Assembly (NCBI RefSeq): GCF_000208925.1
Contig: NW_001914860.1
Coordinates: forward strand, 125,612-189,611
Direction: 5' to 3'
Source: Entamoeba histolytica HM-1:IMSS
Taxonomy: Eukaryota > Evosea > Mastigamoebida > Endamoebidae
DNA: 64,000 nt
Notes under the pieces: model-generated
What the model was told of the DNA's origin: nothing
The model's database searches: none
Seen by the model: the letters and a program-made list of their open reading frames with translations, nothing else
Program-made: the position numbers and the translations under genes
Shown here: positions 54,433 through 63,614 of the stretch, one piece after another
Layout of the letters: every line of letters begins with the position of its first letter
How positions within the stretch are numbered: position 1 is the stretch's first letter

Positions 54433-55440
54433 ATGATGGATATGAAGATCGCTAATAAATACCGGTTAGTTAAAAAATTAGGAAGTGGTTCGTTTGGTGA
54501 TATTTACATGGGAGTAAATACATTCAATGAAGAGGAAGAAGTTGCTATTAAAATGGAATCAACTAAGGCACGATGTCCACAATTAAGATATGAATACAAT
54601 TTATATAAAATACTTATGGAAACAGGAGAAAGTGGAACAAAAGCAACAGGTATTCCTGCAGTAAAATGGTGGGGAATGCAAGATGATTGGAATTTAATGG
54701 TTATGGAATTACTTGGACCATCATTAGAAGATCTTTTTACATACTGTGGAAGAAAATTCTCATTGAAAACAACAATTATGTTAGCTGACCAATGTATTAA
54801 ACGTATTCAAGAAGTTCATGATCGATTTTTTATACATAGAGATATTAAACCTGATAATTTTGTTATGGGAATGCGTAATATGAGTAATACAGTTTATGTA
54901 ATTGATTTTGGATTATCAAAGAAATACCGAGATAATAAAACTATGAAACATATTAAATATGCTGAAGACAAGGCCTTTGTTGGAACTGTAAGATATGCAT
55001 CAATAAATAATCATAGAGGAAGAGAGCAATCAAGAAGAGATGACTTAGAAGCACTTGGATATATGTTTGTTTATTTTATGAAAGGATCTTTACCCTGGCA
55101 AGGAATTAAAGGAAAGAAAGTTGATAAAAATACACAAATTTTGGCTAAAAAAGAAAGTACTCCATTAAGTGAATTATGTGAAGGATTACCAGAAGAATTT
55201 GCTACTTATTTAGATATTTGCAAAAAATTAGGATTTGATCAAACACCTGACTATCTTCAATTAAGAATGCTATTTTGGAGAATTGCTAAAAGAGAAGGGA
55301 TTGAATTTGATGGACAATTTGATTGGATCCAGTATAAAGGAGACAAAACACCTCAAGGTAATATGCCTGAAATGGTTGATATTGAACGTCATGGAAGTGG
55401 AAATGGTGATTCCGGATCCAAAAGTGGTAGTGTTGAATAA
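54433..55440 (+). CDS. Casein kinase 1
   Basis: 335 residues from ATG 54433 (MMDMKIANKYRLVKK). The CK1 kinase domain fills residues 9-290: GSGSFGDIY glycine loop, VAIKME lysine, IHRDIKPDNFVMG catalytic loop, VIDFGLSKKYRD in place of a standard DFG-to-APE segment, GTVRYASINNH (CK1s have SIN instead of APE), and RRDDLEALGYM. Every CK1 hallmark is present, so it is active and phosphorylates pre-phosphorylated acidic substrates. The tail is short, Gly/Ser-rich. An upstream ATG at 54384 followed by GTAAGT and a 37-base potential intron ending TAATAG at 54430 would add four residues (MEKT); I consider this less likely because of its length and non-GTTTGT donor. Confidence 0.92.
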   Translation: MMDMKIANKYRLVKKLGSGSFGDIYMGVNTFNEEEEVAIKMESTKARCPQLRYEYNLYKILMETGESGTKATGIPAVKWWGMQDDWNLMVMELLGPSLEDLFTYCGRKFSLKTTIMLADQCIKRIQEVHDRFFIHRDIKPDNFVMGMRNMSNTVYVIDFGLSKKYRDNKTMKHIKYAEDKAFVGTVRYASINNHRGREQSRRDDLEALGYMFVYFMKGSLPWQGIKGKKVDKNTQILAKKESTPLSELCEGLPEEFATYLDICKKLGFDQTPDYLQLRMLFWRIAKREGIEFDGQFDWIQYKGDKTPQGNMPEMVDIERHGSGNGDSGSKSGSVE

Positions 55441-55577
55441 GAAAATTAATTTGTTTTTCACCAATATTAGAGAGTCTTTTTTTGTTATAATAATAAAAAT
55501 AAAGAAGAAACTAAAGAAACAATAAATCAATTATGTTGAATAAAAATTGTTGAATATTTTTGAATTGGATTGTTAAA

Positions 55578-57011
55578 TTAGAAAACTCCCTCTAATGGTG
55601 CTCTACATGTTGGACAGTCCATCTTATAATCTATCCATGATGCTAAACAATCAGTATGAAAAACATGTCCACAAGGTGTTACAACTATTTCAGGACATCC
55701 TGTTTCCATATGAGTGTTTTCTATTGGTGCCATACAAATAACACACTCTAATGTACCTCTTATTTTAGCGATATCACTCCATCCATGATGGTAATTATAC
55801 TCTTCATTTATACATAATTTTTGAATAAATTTTGGTATAAAACAACGAGCACCATATCGTTTTTGAATAACAATAATAAAGATTTGTAAAAAAACAAGTG
55901 AAAAAAGAGTTATAACTAATACACCATCAACTCTATAATTCATAAAGTTATAAGGAAAGGCAAACCAGTAAAGTACTAAAACACATCGTGGAAATGTAGT
56001 AATAATAATGTAACGTAATGAAATAACTTGAGAATTATTTGTAATAATATTCTGATAAATTTGAGGCATCCATAAGGAAAAACAAACTATAAGGAAATAA
56101 TGTAATGAAAATACTGATAATATAAATAAAATAAATAATGTAGCATATAACCTTAAATATAATAACATTGCAGAACGTTGTGAAACTGTTCCATATTGTG
56201 ATTTCCATATTGTAAATATATATTTAACATCATATACAGAAAATATCATAAAATATAAGAATGATAATAAAATAGAAAATCTAAAAGCCAATGAAGATGG
56301 AGTAAATAATGAAGCAAGATATACATGAACATGACACACAAATGCATCACTTGTTGCCATAAATACTATAGTATTATATGAAGATCTTTTTAATGAACTT
56401 TCAGTTTTAGCACAATCCATTTGTTTAACAAATGCAAAAGCTTGAATAACTGCAAGAATAAGAACAAGACCAAGATATGGTAAGGCACTGTCTTCTAATT
56501 CTTTTTTGTTAATAGGACATAATGTAAAACGCATAATTTTATCATTCCAATTTAATGTACCATTGATAGTAATATTTTCTGAATTACGTTTGAAATCTTC
56601 TAAAGGAATAATAACATTAAGAGAAGGTAAAGAGTCAATAAACTTTGTAATATTATGTGTTACAATCGCTCTTCGTATAATTCTTATAGGGGTAGGAGTA
56701 ATAACTTTTGAAACCAAATACCCATGAGAAGAAGTTTGATTTTTCTTTATTAATAAAAATGAAGTAAATTCTAAAATGTCATCTTGACCATACTTGCCAT
56801 CAGTAATTTGAATATGACATTCAATAATACTACCCTCTTCTGTAACGTTTAAAACCCTTGGAGGAAATGCTTGTATTTTACCAGTAGTTTGTGTAAGAAA
56901 AGGAAAAGGAGAAGACATTGACCAATCTCCAGTTAAAGGAAATTCGATATGTTGTTCGTGTATGTTAAAGGCTAATGATTGAATAAAAAACAAAATATAA
57001 ATCCCTCTCAT
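55578..57011 (-). CDS. Tul1/Dsc1-like multi-span RING E3 ubiquitin ligase
   Basis: Single exon, 477 residues. Signal-like start (GIYILFFIQSLAFNI), a luminal domain of about 170 residues with several N-glycosylation sites (NVTEEG, NQTS, NITIN), then seven or so transmembrane helices (LGLVLILAVIQAFAF; FRFSILLSFLYFMIFSVYDV; and others) and a C-terminal RING-H2: CVICMAPIE, then CGHVFHTDCLASWIDYKMDCPTCRAPL with all eight zinc ligands. The lumenal-domain/helices/RING order is that of yeast Tul1 and fission-yeast Dsc1, Golgi ligases that mark membrane proteins for degradation and, in fungi, activate the sterol factor SREBP. Which of these roles it has here is unknown. GAACGTTC lies 103 bp upstream. 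Confidence 0.82.
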   Translation of the reverse strand: MRGIYILFFIQSLAFNIHEQHIEFPLTGDWSMSSPFPFLTQTTGKIQAFPPRVLNVTEEGSIIECHIQITDGKYGQDDILEFTSFLLIKKNQTSSHGYLVSKVITPTPIRIIRRAIVTHNITKFIDSLPSLNVIIPLEDFKRNSENITINGTLNWNDKIMRFTLCPINKKELEDSALPYLGLVLILAVIQAFAFVKQMDCAKTESSLKRSSYNTIVFMATSDAFVCHVHVYLASLFTPSSLAFRFSILLSFLYFMIFSVYDVKYIFTIWKSQYGTVSQRSAMLLYLRLYATLFILFILSVFSLHYFLIVCFSLWMPQIYQNIITNNSQVISLRYIIITTFPRCVLVLYWFAFPYNFMNYRVDGVLVITLFSLVFLQIFIIVIQKRYGARCFIPKFIQKLCINEEYNYHHGWSDIAKIRGTLECVICMAPIENTHMETGCPEIVVTPCGHVFHTDCLASWIDYKMDCPTCRAPLEGVF

Positions 57012-57384
57012 TTGGAATGAAATGAGTGATATGTTTGATGTAAGATCTTTGCTTACTCTTTCTGAAAAATAAAAAATCTATTTTTAAGAATTATTTAATA
57101 AAAAATAGATAAAGAACGTTCTGTACTTCTCATAACAATGTTGATAGGTAGAAATAGGTAATTGCGGAACTCATTCCATTATTCACCAAATTTATACTTT
57201 TTTTTGAGTAATTGAGTGACGTGGTTTCATATATAAGAATAAAAATCAGAGAATTAAAATGTTTAATGGTAGAAAAACAGAAAAAGAAAAACACAATAGT
57301 AAAAATTAAAAAAAATTGGTATTGTAAAAATGTTTCATAAAAAATGATAAAAAAACTTAGAATAACCTAATTGACTAATTCTTA
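57012..57384. other. Intergenic, 373 bp, divergent promoters
   Basis: Divergent spacer between the Tul1-like and TLDc genes. It contains the heat-shock-element-like palindrome GAACGTTC at 57114-57121. Nothing else stands out. Confidence 0.5.
57114..57121. promoter_or_regulatory. GAACGTTC palindrome, heat-shock-element-like
   Basis: Same octamer as at 4761-4768, here 103 bp upstream of the minus-strand Tul1-like start, with a further TTC just beyond. Form nGAAnnTTCn. Role inferred only. Confidence 0.35.
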
Positions 57385-58323
57385 ATGGGAAATCAACAAT
57401 GTAAGAATACTCAAGATGCTATTACTCCTAAAACTGACCAAAATACTAAAGATATAAAAAAGAAAAGTTCTCATAGGAAATCAACGTCAATGCCTGAAGA
57501 CGATATTATTAAACAAGCAAAAAAAGAAGAATCTAAGTTTACTTCTAAGATACTAAATGCTAATGAAATAGAAACTGAAAAAAAGAAAGAAAAGGTTCAA
57601 GAAACAAAGTCAATTCCTAAAATAATTATTAAATATACTAAAGAAGATGAAACTAAATGCAAACCATTAATTAGTGAGGCAAGTGATTCACAGTTAATAG
57701 CATTAAGTCATAACAAAAAGAAACGATCAATGAGTGAAAGTAATAACCCAGAAATAAAAATGAAAACTGATTTTCAAAGTGAAGGTCTTTTTAATTTATC
57801 ATTATTGATTAATGATGGTGATGGTGATATTGATAAGTTCAAAAAAGTGACAACATTAAAAATTCCAAAAATATTATATAATTCAAAAACAGATAAACTT
57901 TGTGCAGAAACATTTAATAATGCTATTTGTGGTAAAGGTAATATTATGATTATTGTTATGACAGAAGACTCAGATATCTTTGGATGTTTCCAAAAAGAGC
58001 CACTTCCTTTTTCAAATGAATATACTGTAAAAGCAGAAAGTACAGATGATTTCTTCTTATTTGGATATAATAATTATACAAATAATCCAATTTATAGAAA
58101 AGAAAATTGTATAAGAACAATAGATATTCATCCAAATTCAGATAAACGTTTTGTATTTACTTGTTTTTCTGCTTTCTGGGTTCTTTCAGATGGGACAGCA
58201 TATATCCATCAAGGATTTAAACAAATTTATGATGTTTCTCCAAATACTATTAATCCATTTACATCAAAGAATTTATTAAGCCCAATAAAGTTAGACTCTC
58301 TCTTAGTAGTATATTGGAAATGA
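57385..58323 (+). CDS. TLDc-domain protein with N-myristoylation signal
   Basis: Single exon, 312 residues. It begins MGNQQCKN, a good N-myristoylation site (Gly2) with a nearby Cys for palmitate, so it is probably bound to membrane. Residues 10-130 are Lys/Ser-rich and disordered (KKKSSHRKSTSMPEDD). From about 145 a TLDc-like domain runs to the end: ETFNNAICGKGNIMIIVM, DIFGCFQKEPLPF, DDFFLFGYNN and FVFTCFSAFWVLSDGTAYIH, resembling the family's F-N-x-x-x-x-G-K-x...I-x-x-E-x-G-x-x-FGGY...S-F-LF. TLDc proteins bind V-ATPase in animals and yeast and are a large lineage-specific set in Entamoeba. The Entamoeba version is divergent, so function is open. Confidence 0.72.
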   Translation: MGNQQCKNTQDAITPKTDQNTKDIKKKSSHRKSTSMPEDDIIKQAKKEESKFTSKILNANEIETEKKKEKVQETKSIPKIIIKYTKEDETKCKPLISEASDSQLIALSHNKKKRSMSESNNPEIKMKTDFQSEGLFNLSLLINDGDGDIDKFKKVTTLKIPKILYNSKTDKLCAETFNNAICGKGNIMIIVMTEDSDIFGCFQKEPLPFSNEYTVKAESTDDFFLFGYNNYTNNPIYRKENCIRTIDIHPNSDKRFVFTCFSAFWVLSDGTAYIHQGFKQIYDVSPNTINPFTSKNLLSPIKLDSLLVVYWK

Positions 58324-59680
58324 TTTAAATAGACTGTATAAGTAAAACAATTCAAAAGATTTGGTTTATATTAATTTGAAATAAATTTAAAATGGTGATT
58401 AAAAACATATCTTAATGTTTAACAAGTAAATAAAAGATATAATATTCTTTTTTGTTATAATTATTTCTTCAATACCAAAACCTCTCTGTTATTTTTATTA
58501 TGTATTGTTCATTTATTTAAAAATAAATTATATAGATAAATATAAATATATATATTAATTTAAACTTACCTTTCAAACCTAATATATTATTTTAAATAAT
58601 TCTTAGTATCTATATGATTCTTAGTTATTTCTTAATTATTTGAATCTTTCATTTTTCTTTTGTTTTTATATATTTATTACAACTTATTTTTCTTTGTTAC
58701 TTTAAATATTCTTTTTTACTTTTGAATTTTCATTCATTTAAAACTAATTTCTTAAAAATATATAATCTTTAAGTCTATTCAAGGAGTTAATTGAGCTTAC
58801 TTGAAAGTTATTTTGCTAAAGTATTGAATATTCTATTTATAGAATATGAAGAATATCTTGACATTTTTATTAAACTCAATATCATCTTGTTTTTCATAAA
58901 ACAACAGAGGTTAATGTTCTGGAATACTTTAATGCTTTATTGTACTTTATTATAATCATTTATTAAAGTTATACTATATTAAGTTTAATAAAAATAATCA
59001 ACTTAGTGGTATTAACCAATTTATTATTTAAATTCTACATTTAAATTTAAAAACCTTTAAGTAGATTAAATATAACCAAAAGAAGAAAATGACTAAAAGT
59101 TTGTTCTTAAGATAAAAATAAGGAGTATTAATTGTTAGTTAAAGTTAGAAATTAAAAACCTTCCAATAAGAAAAAGAAACTGGAGACATTATTCTAAAAC
59201 AAATTGTTTAATGAGAAAAATATAAAGAATATAAAAATTAATTTAAAAATGAAAACAGCTCAATACAAAGTTTGATACTAAAAATGTATAATAATAATGA
59301 CTAATTTAAATAATCAAAAGTATTACATTAAAAAAAAAAGAATTGATATTTCTAAGATAATTATAATTATATTAACAAAGAAACATATTCTTTTATTCAA
59401 AATTTATTAGTTATAAAAATCAAATTAATTGAATTTTTATTTCTTATTGTAGTTTAATATGATTCAAACAAAACAAATAACTTAAAAAAGTATGACACAA
59501 CGTAAAAAGATATTAAATGGGTTGACTCTATTTTTATAGGAATTTGTTAAAGAAGTATTTCTAAATATATAATTTACAAAATAAAATTACTCTACAGAAT
59601 AATATTGAATAAACTGAAAACAAATAAAAAAATCTAAAAAGAATAAATAAAAAAAAACTATAAAAAAATCATTATTTGAG
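58324..59680. other. Intergenic, 1.4 kb, nothing recognised
   Basis: AT-rich spacer between the TLDc and VPS9 genes, same strand. Short A-runs and T-runs only; no open frame, RNA gene or repeat array seen. Confidence 0.5.
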
Positions 59681-60442
59681 ATGGGGTTAGAATTACTTAT
59701 ACATAAATTCAAAAAATATCTTGAACAACACCAAGACGATATAAAATCTATTAAACAATTTAAAAAATGGTTTAGTACAGAGCAATGTATTGAAAGTGAA
59801 GAAGTAGAGAAAGTTGTAAAGTCATTATACCAAACAATTTTGTATAACTTGTCATTAAATGAATCTCCCTTTACATTTGAAGAACAAAAACTATGTGTAG
59901 AATATATTATTATGGAAGAGTTATATGAAAATATATTTGCAACAAATGAAGAAATAGAAACAGATGTTCGTTTAATCAAACAAATCATTCTTATGCAAAA
60001 AATACCAATATCTAAATATCAAGTCTCTCAAAAAATTATAAACGAACAAAATTGGAATAGATCAAAAGATTTATTAATAGAAATTAATAATTTTAAAACT
60101 CCAACTGAAAAATTAAATTCTATTAATAAATGTTTTAGAAATATCATTTATCATAATAATATTACTTTGCAAATGAGTTGTGATGAAATATTGGAAATAT
60201 TAACATATCTTATCGTTCAATGTCAACCACCTATGTTATATTCTAATATCTCTTTTATAAGAAAATGTTGCTTCGATTTAACTTCTGAAAATGATTATTT
60301 TCTTACCCAACTAGAGGTTTGTGTTCAGTTAATTCTTCAATACACTCCATCTAGTTTATCAAAAAAGTATGACAAAATTGTAGAAAATAAAATTGTTAAC
60401 TCCCCTCCAATTTCATCAGCTTCATCTCAAATTACATTTTAA
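59681..60442 (+). CDS. VPS9-domain protein, predicted Rab5-type GEF
   Basis: Single exon, 253 residues. The last 130 residues match a VPS9 domain: TPTEKLNSINKCFRNII (helix 1), SCDEILEILTYLIVQCQPPM (with the conserved acidic D-E and P), LYSNISFIRKCC and NDYFLTQLEVCVQLI. The catalytic aspartate (D in S-[AC]-D-[DE]) is present; the region of the catalytic Tyr reads NDYFLTQ, close to the usual GYYLT. VPS9 proteins load Rab5-family GTPases on early endosomes. The N-terminal half is a helical bundle (KFKKYLEQHQDDIKSIKQFK) as in Rabex-5. There is no other domain, so targeting must come from the helices or partners. Confidence 0.82.
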   Translation: MGLELLIHKFKKYLEQHQDDIKSIKQFKKWFSTEQCIESEEVEKVVKSLYQTILYNLSLNESPFTFEEQKLCVEYIIMEELYENIFATNEEIETDVRLIKQIILMQKIPISKYQVSQKIINEQNWNRSKDLLIEINNFKTPTEKLNSINKCFRNIIYHNNITLQMSCDEILEILTYLIVQCQPPMLYSNISFIRKCCFDLTSENDYFLTQLEVCVQLILQYTPSSLSKKYDKIVENKIVNSPPISSASSQITF

Positions 60443-60668
60443 CTTGTATTTTGTTTCTTCATTATTTATCACTATTTCTCTTTTCTTTTTTTAAAGTAGT
60501 TCTATGTTTTTATTTTTCTTTTATTAAAGACGATTAACCCTACTTATCGTTCTTTTAGATGCTTCATGTTAGATTGAAAAATGAATAAAATCTTTTTTAA
60601 ACAACCCTGCATTATTCAACCCTATACATTCAAAAAGAAAATCTTCATCTCTTCAAATAAAAACTAAC

Positions 60669-61574
60669 ATGTCTAGCTCTGAAGAAAAGAGTATTGAAAG
60701 TGAAGAAGTTAAAGAAGAAGTTAAAGAAGAAGTTGAAAAGAAAGATAAGAAAGATAAGAAAGACAAAAAAGAAAAGAAAGAGAAGAAGGAGAAGAAAGAC
60801 AAAAAAGAAAAGAAAGAAAAGAAACATAAGAAGGACAAAAAAGAAAAGAAAGAGCATAAACATCACCATCACTCAAAGAAAGAAGAAGAAGAAAAGAAAG
60901 AAGAGGAAGAAGAAAAGAAGGAGGAGTCTAAAATGGAAGAAGAACATAGTAAAGAAGAAAAAGAAGATGAAAGTCACAGTGAAGAAGAAAAGGAAGAAAA
61001 TCAAAGTGAAGAAGAAAAAGAAAAGAAAGAAGAAAAGAAAGATAATGAAACAAAAGAATTTATCCCAGTTGAGGATGTTAAATTAGTTAGTGTCTTTGTA
61101 AAGAATATTCCATATGGATGGGCAACTAATGATATGTATCAATATTTTGCTTCTAGTGGACCAGTCAAAACTCGTGTTATTACTAATAAAGAAACAGGAA
61201 AATCAAGAGGATTTGGTTATCTTGATTTTGTTGACTTAGAAGCTGCTAATAAGTTTGTTGAAGAACATCAAGGTGAAGAGGTTGATGGTAGACCTCTCTT
61301 TTTAGACTTAGCTGATGGAAAGAAAGGTGGTGATAAAGATAATAATGGAGGAAAATTCGGTGCATTTGGATCAAGTAATAAAACAGGAAAACAACATACA
61401 TACAAAGGTAAACAAGGAGGAGATAATGTTTGTTTCAATTGTGGTAAACCAGGTCATATGAGTAGAGAATGTCCAGAGCCAAGAAAGGATAATAGAAAAG
61501 GAGGATTTAAACGATCTTTTAATGAAAATAAGACTGAAACAAAAAATGATCCTAAGCATATTAGATTTGATTAA
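60669..61574 (+). CDS. RNA-binding protein: Lys/Glu tail, RRM, CCHC zinc knuckle
   Basis: Single exon, 301 residues. Residues 1-130 are a low-complexity Lys/Glu tract with KK[DE]KK repeats and a His run (KHHHHSKK), about 3-4 residues per repeat. Then an RRM (about 137-215): SVFVKNIPYGW (RNP2) and SRGFGYLDFV (RNP1). A CCHC knuckle follows (CFNCGKPGHMSREC, about 255-268) with a basic tail. The arrangement resembles nucleolin-type and ribosome-biogenesis or splicing proteins. AACCCT motifs at 60536, 60603 and 60618 precede the start by 133, 66 and 51 bases. The Lys-rich tract is probably disordered and could direct nucleolar localisation. Confidence 0.9.
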   Translation: MSSSEEKSIESEEVKEEVKEEVEKKDKKDKKDKKEKKEKKEKKDKKEKKEKKHKKDKKEKKEHKHHHHSKKEEEEKKEEEEEKKEESKMEEEHSKEEKEDESHSEEEKEENQSEEEKEKKEEKKDNETKEFIPVEDVKLVSVFVKNIPYGWATNDMYQYFASSGPVKTRVITNKETGKSRGFGYLDFVDLEAANKFVEEHQGEEVDGRPLFLDLADGKKGGDKDNNGGKFGAFGSSNKTGKQHTYKGKQGGDNVCFNCGKPGHMSRECPEPRKDNRKGGFKRSFNENKTETKNDPKHIRFD

Positions 61575-61677
61575 ATAAAGTCATTATGGATTGATACAAT
61601 TTTAATTGTATTTTTGATTTTGTTTGAATAATTGTTGCTTTTATTTTGTTATAAAAGCAAAAGGATAATTAGTTTTT

Positions 61678-63132
61678 TTAATCATAATGATTTATTTTCT
61701 TTACCATAGATAATTTAAATGCAAAGTATGCTGCTAAAATAAGAGATATTAATAAAACTATCCAAACTATTTTCCAAGAGCTCTGTTGAACACCTGAAAA
61801 TAATACTTTAACTTGAACTAAATCAGAACGAACCCCAAAAACATTATTTGATACTTTACCTAATTCTATTTGATCTAAAATTTCTTTTAACTGGTTTTTA
61901 GCTTTATTATTTTCATCTACAACAATTCCATCAAATAATTTTAATAATTCATCATCTTTTTTAACTTGAGCAACTTTATCTAAGGCATTTTTCATTGGTG
62001 CAATAGCCTTATAAATTTTATACAATCCATCTTGAATTCTTATTCGTTTTAATTCTTTCATATGTTCTTGTTTTTGAACTATTTCTTCTTGTTTTTTTTG
62101 TTCCTCAATAATTTGTTGATCTTTTATTTCTTCTTGTTTTTTATCTTCTTCTATTGTTATTTGTTCTTTCATTTCTTCTTCTTCATTTAAAGAGTTATTC
62201 AATTTTATGTTTTGTGTTTCTTCTTTCTTATTCTCTTCAGTGAGATGATCATTTTCATTTAAACGTTTATTAGCTTCCTCTAATTTTTGAAGATTTTCAA
62301 TTCGTTCATTTTCACGTTGTTTTTCTTTATTAATATTATTTTGTTTTCTTTCTTTAATTCTATTACTTGCTTGCTCTGCTTTTGTTTCTGGAGTATCATT
62401 TATTTGTTCATTTTCTACAACATTGTTTAAATGTACTTCTTTTCTTTCTTTATTACCAACTTCATAATAATGTAAAGACTGAACTCTATAACTTGTTGAA
62501 CCACTTCCTCCATTTGTAGCAGATATTCCAAGATAGAATGGAGGAATATCAATATCTTCAATAGTAATACAATCCATATTAATATGATTAACCATAATTT
62601 CAATAATAAGTTTTTTTTCATTAACTAAGTATTTAATTCTCAAAACAGCTCCATCTTTATCTTTTTGTATATTAGCTACAGAGCATTGATAATACATTTC
62701 TGGTTTATATTTTAATATATCAACTCCATCATTTTTTAGTACTGATATCATAGGAATGTCTACATCTTCAAAATTGATAAATATTCCAATTCCTTTATAA
62801 ATATTATATGCTCCAAATAAATCTCCTTCTTTTAATTTTTCTTCAGTCAACCATACTCCCATCCCTCCTCCACATTTTTCTTTACAAATAATATTCAATT
62901 TTAATTGTAATTCAAAACTTGGTAAATCTACTTTATATTTCCCATTCATTATTGAACTTTTTCCAATACCATTTGGAGTAATTTGTACATAATTTTCAAA
63001 TACTATAATTGGTCCTTTCATATCATAATTTCTAACAACATTTTCTGGTTCTATAGGTTCTCTAAAAGATAAAACATCAACAACCATTTTAGATGAAGAG
63101 AGAAGAGCAAGTAATATTATTAAAATAATCAT
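61678..63132 (-). CDS. L-type lectin cargo receptor (ERGIC-53/VIP36-like)
   Basis: Start taken at ATG 63132, which opens a signal peptide (MIILIILLALLSSSKMVVDV); 484 residues. The luminal part is an L-type lectin domain of about 230 residues (VLSFREPIEPENV... to LHYYEV), with CGGGMGVWLTEE and FGAYNIYKGIGIFINF like the family's G-x-G-x-A-F-W and F-G-x-x-D-x-F-x-G-L-x-I-F-x-D, and MDCITIEDI and YLGISATNGGSG near its end. A long Glu/Lys/Gln coiled coil follows (about 260-400), then a transmembrane helix (IVWIVLLISLILAAYFAF) and a short tail SMVKKINHYD. This is the layout of ERGIC-53, which ferries glycoproteins from ER to Golgi. The tail lacks a KKxx end. Sugar-binding residues were not resolved. 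Confidence 0.85.
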   Translation of the reverse strand: MIILIILLALLSSSKMVVDVLSFREPIEPENVVRNYDMKGPIIVFENYVQITPNGIGKSSIMNGKYKVDLPSFELQLKLNIICKEKCGGGMGVWLTEEKLKEGDLFGAYNIYKGIGIFINFEDVDIPMISVLKNDGVDILKYKPEMYYQCSVANIQKDKDGAVLRIKYLVNEKKLIIEIMVNHINMDCITIEDIDIPPFYLGISATNGGSGSTSYRVQSLHYYEVGNKERKEVHLNNVVENEQINDTPETKAEQASNRIKERKQNNINKEKQRENERIENLQKLEEANKRLNENDHLTEENKKEETQNIKLNNSLNEEEEMKEQITIEEDKKQEEIKDQQIIEEQKKQEEIVQKQEHMKELKRIRIQDGLYKIYKAIAPMKNALDKVAQVKKDDELLKLFDGIVVDENNKAKNQLKEILDQIELGKVSNNVFGVRSDLVQVKVLFSGVQQSSWKIVWIVLLISLILAAYFAFKLSMVKKINHYD

Positions 63133-63202
63133 TTTACTTTCTACTCTTTTAAGTTCTTCCTTTTTTATTAAAAAAAAAAATAAAAAATAAATCAAAAAAT
63201 TT

Positions 63203-63236
63203 ATTTGTTAGTAAAATTGTGTTATTACTAACAAAT
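63203..63236. repeat. Hairpin 1, 12-bp arms ATTTGTTAGTAA/TTACTAACAAAT
   Basis: Perfect inverted repeat, arms 63203-63214 and 63225-63236, 10-base loop. It shares the core TTTGTTAGT/ACTAACAAA with hairpin 2, 35 bases further on. Confidence 0.8.
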
Positions 63237-63270
63237 TGTTTTATATTATTTTTACCCTTCTATTTAACCC

Positions 63271-63307
63271 TTTACTTTGTTAGTTCCTTACGAACTAACA
63301 AAGTAAA
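63271..63307. repeat. Hairpin 2, perfect 16-bp arms around CTTAC
   Basis: Arms TTTACTTTGTTAGTTC (63271-63286) and GAACTAACAAAGTAAA (63292-63307) with a five-base loop. It would form a very stable cruciform or RNA stem. AACCCT overlaps its left edge (63266-63271). Confidence 0.85.
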
Positions 63308-63614
63308 TGCTTGTTAACTTAAACGTACAACTTCTATTGTATAGTTTATACAGACAAGCTATAAGAAGTGATTATAAATTTGTTGAAGTATATTTATGTA
63401 TAGTACAACTAATTTATAAATCATATAATTGAATTAATATATATCAATTATTAAATTAATTTGTTTGAGTCTTATTTTTCTGTTAAGAATAAAATAAAAC
63501 CATCAAATGTCCCTTTTTAAAAACCTCAAAAGAGAAAAATAGTAAAAAGATAAAAACCCTTCCGTTTATTTTTCATAAAAATTTTAACAGTCAAAAACTA
63601 ACAAATTCAATTAA

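Larger units (their letters stand above)
63133..63614. other. Intergenic, 482 bp, divergent promoters with hairpins
   Basis: Divergent spacer between the L-type lectin and Elp3 genes. It holds two perfect inverted repeats (63203-63236 and 63271-63307), AACCCT motifs at 63266 and 63555, and an ACTAACAAA copy just before the Elp3 start. Confidence 0.6.

Noticed and set aside
60694..61086. Lys/Arg-rich 130-residue frame overlapping the RRM gene
   Set aside because: It is a +1 shadow of the repetitive Lys/Glu coding tract.
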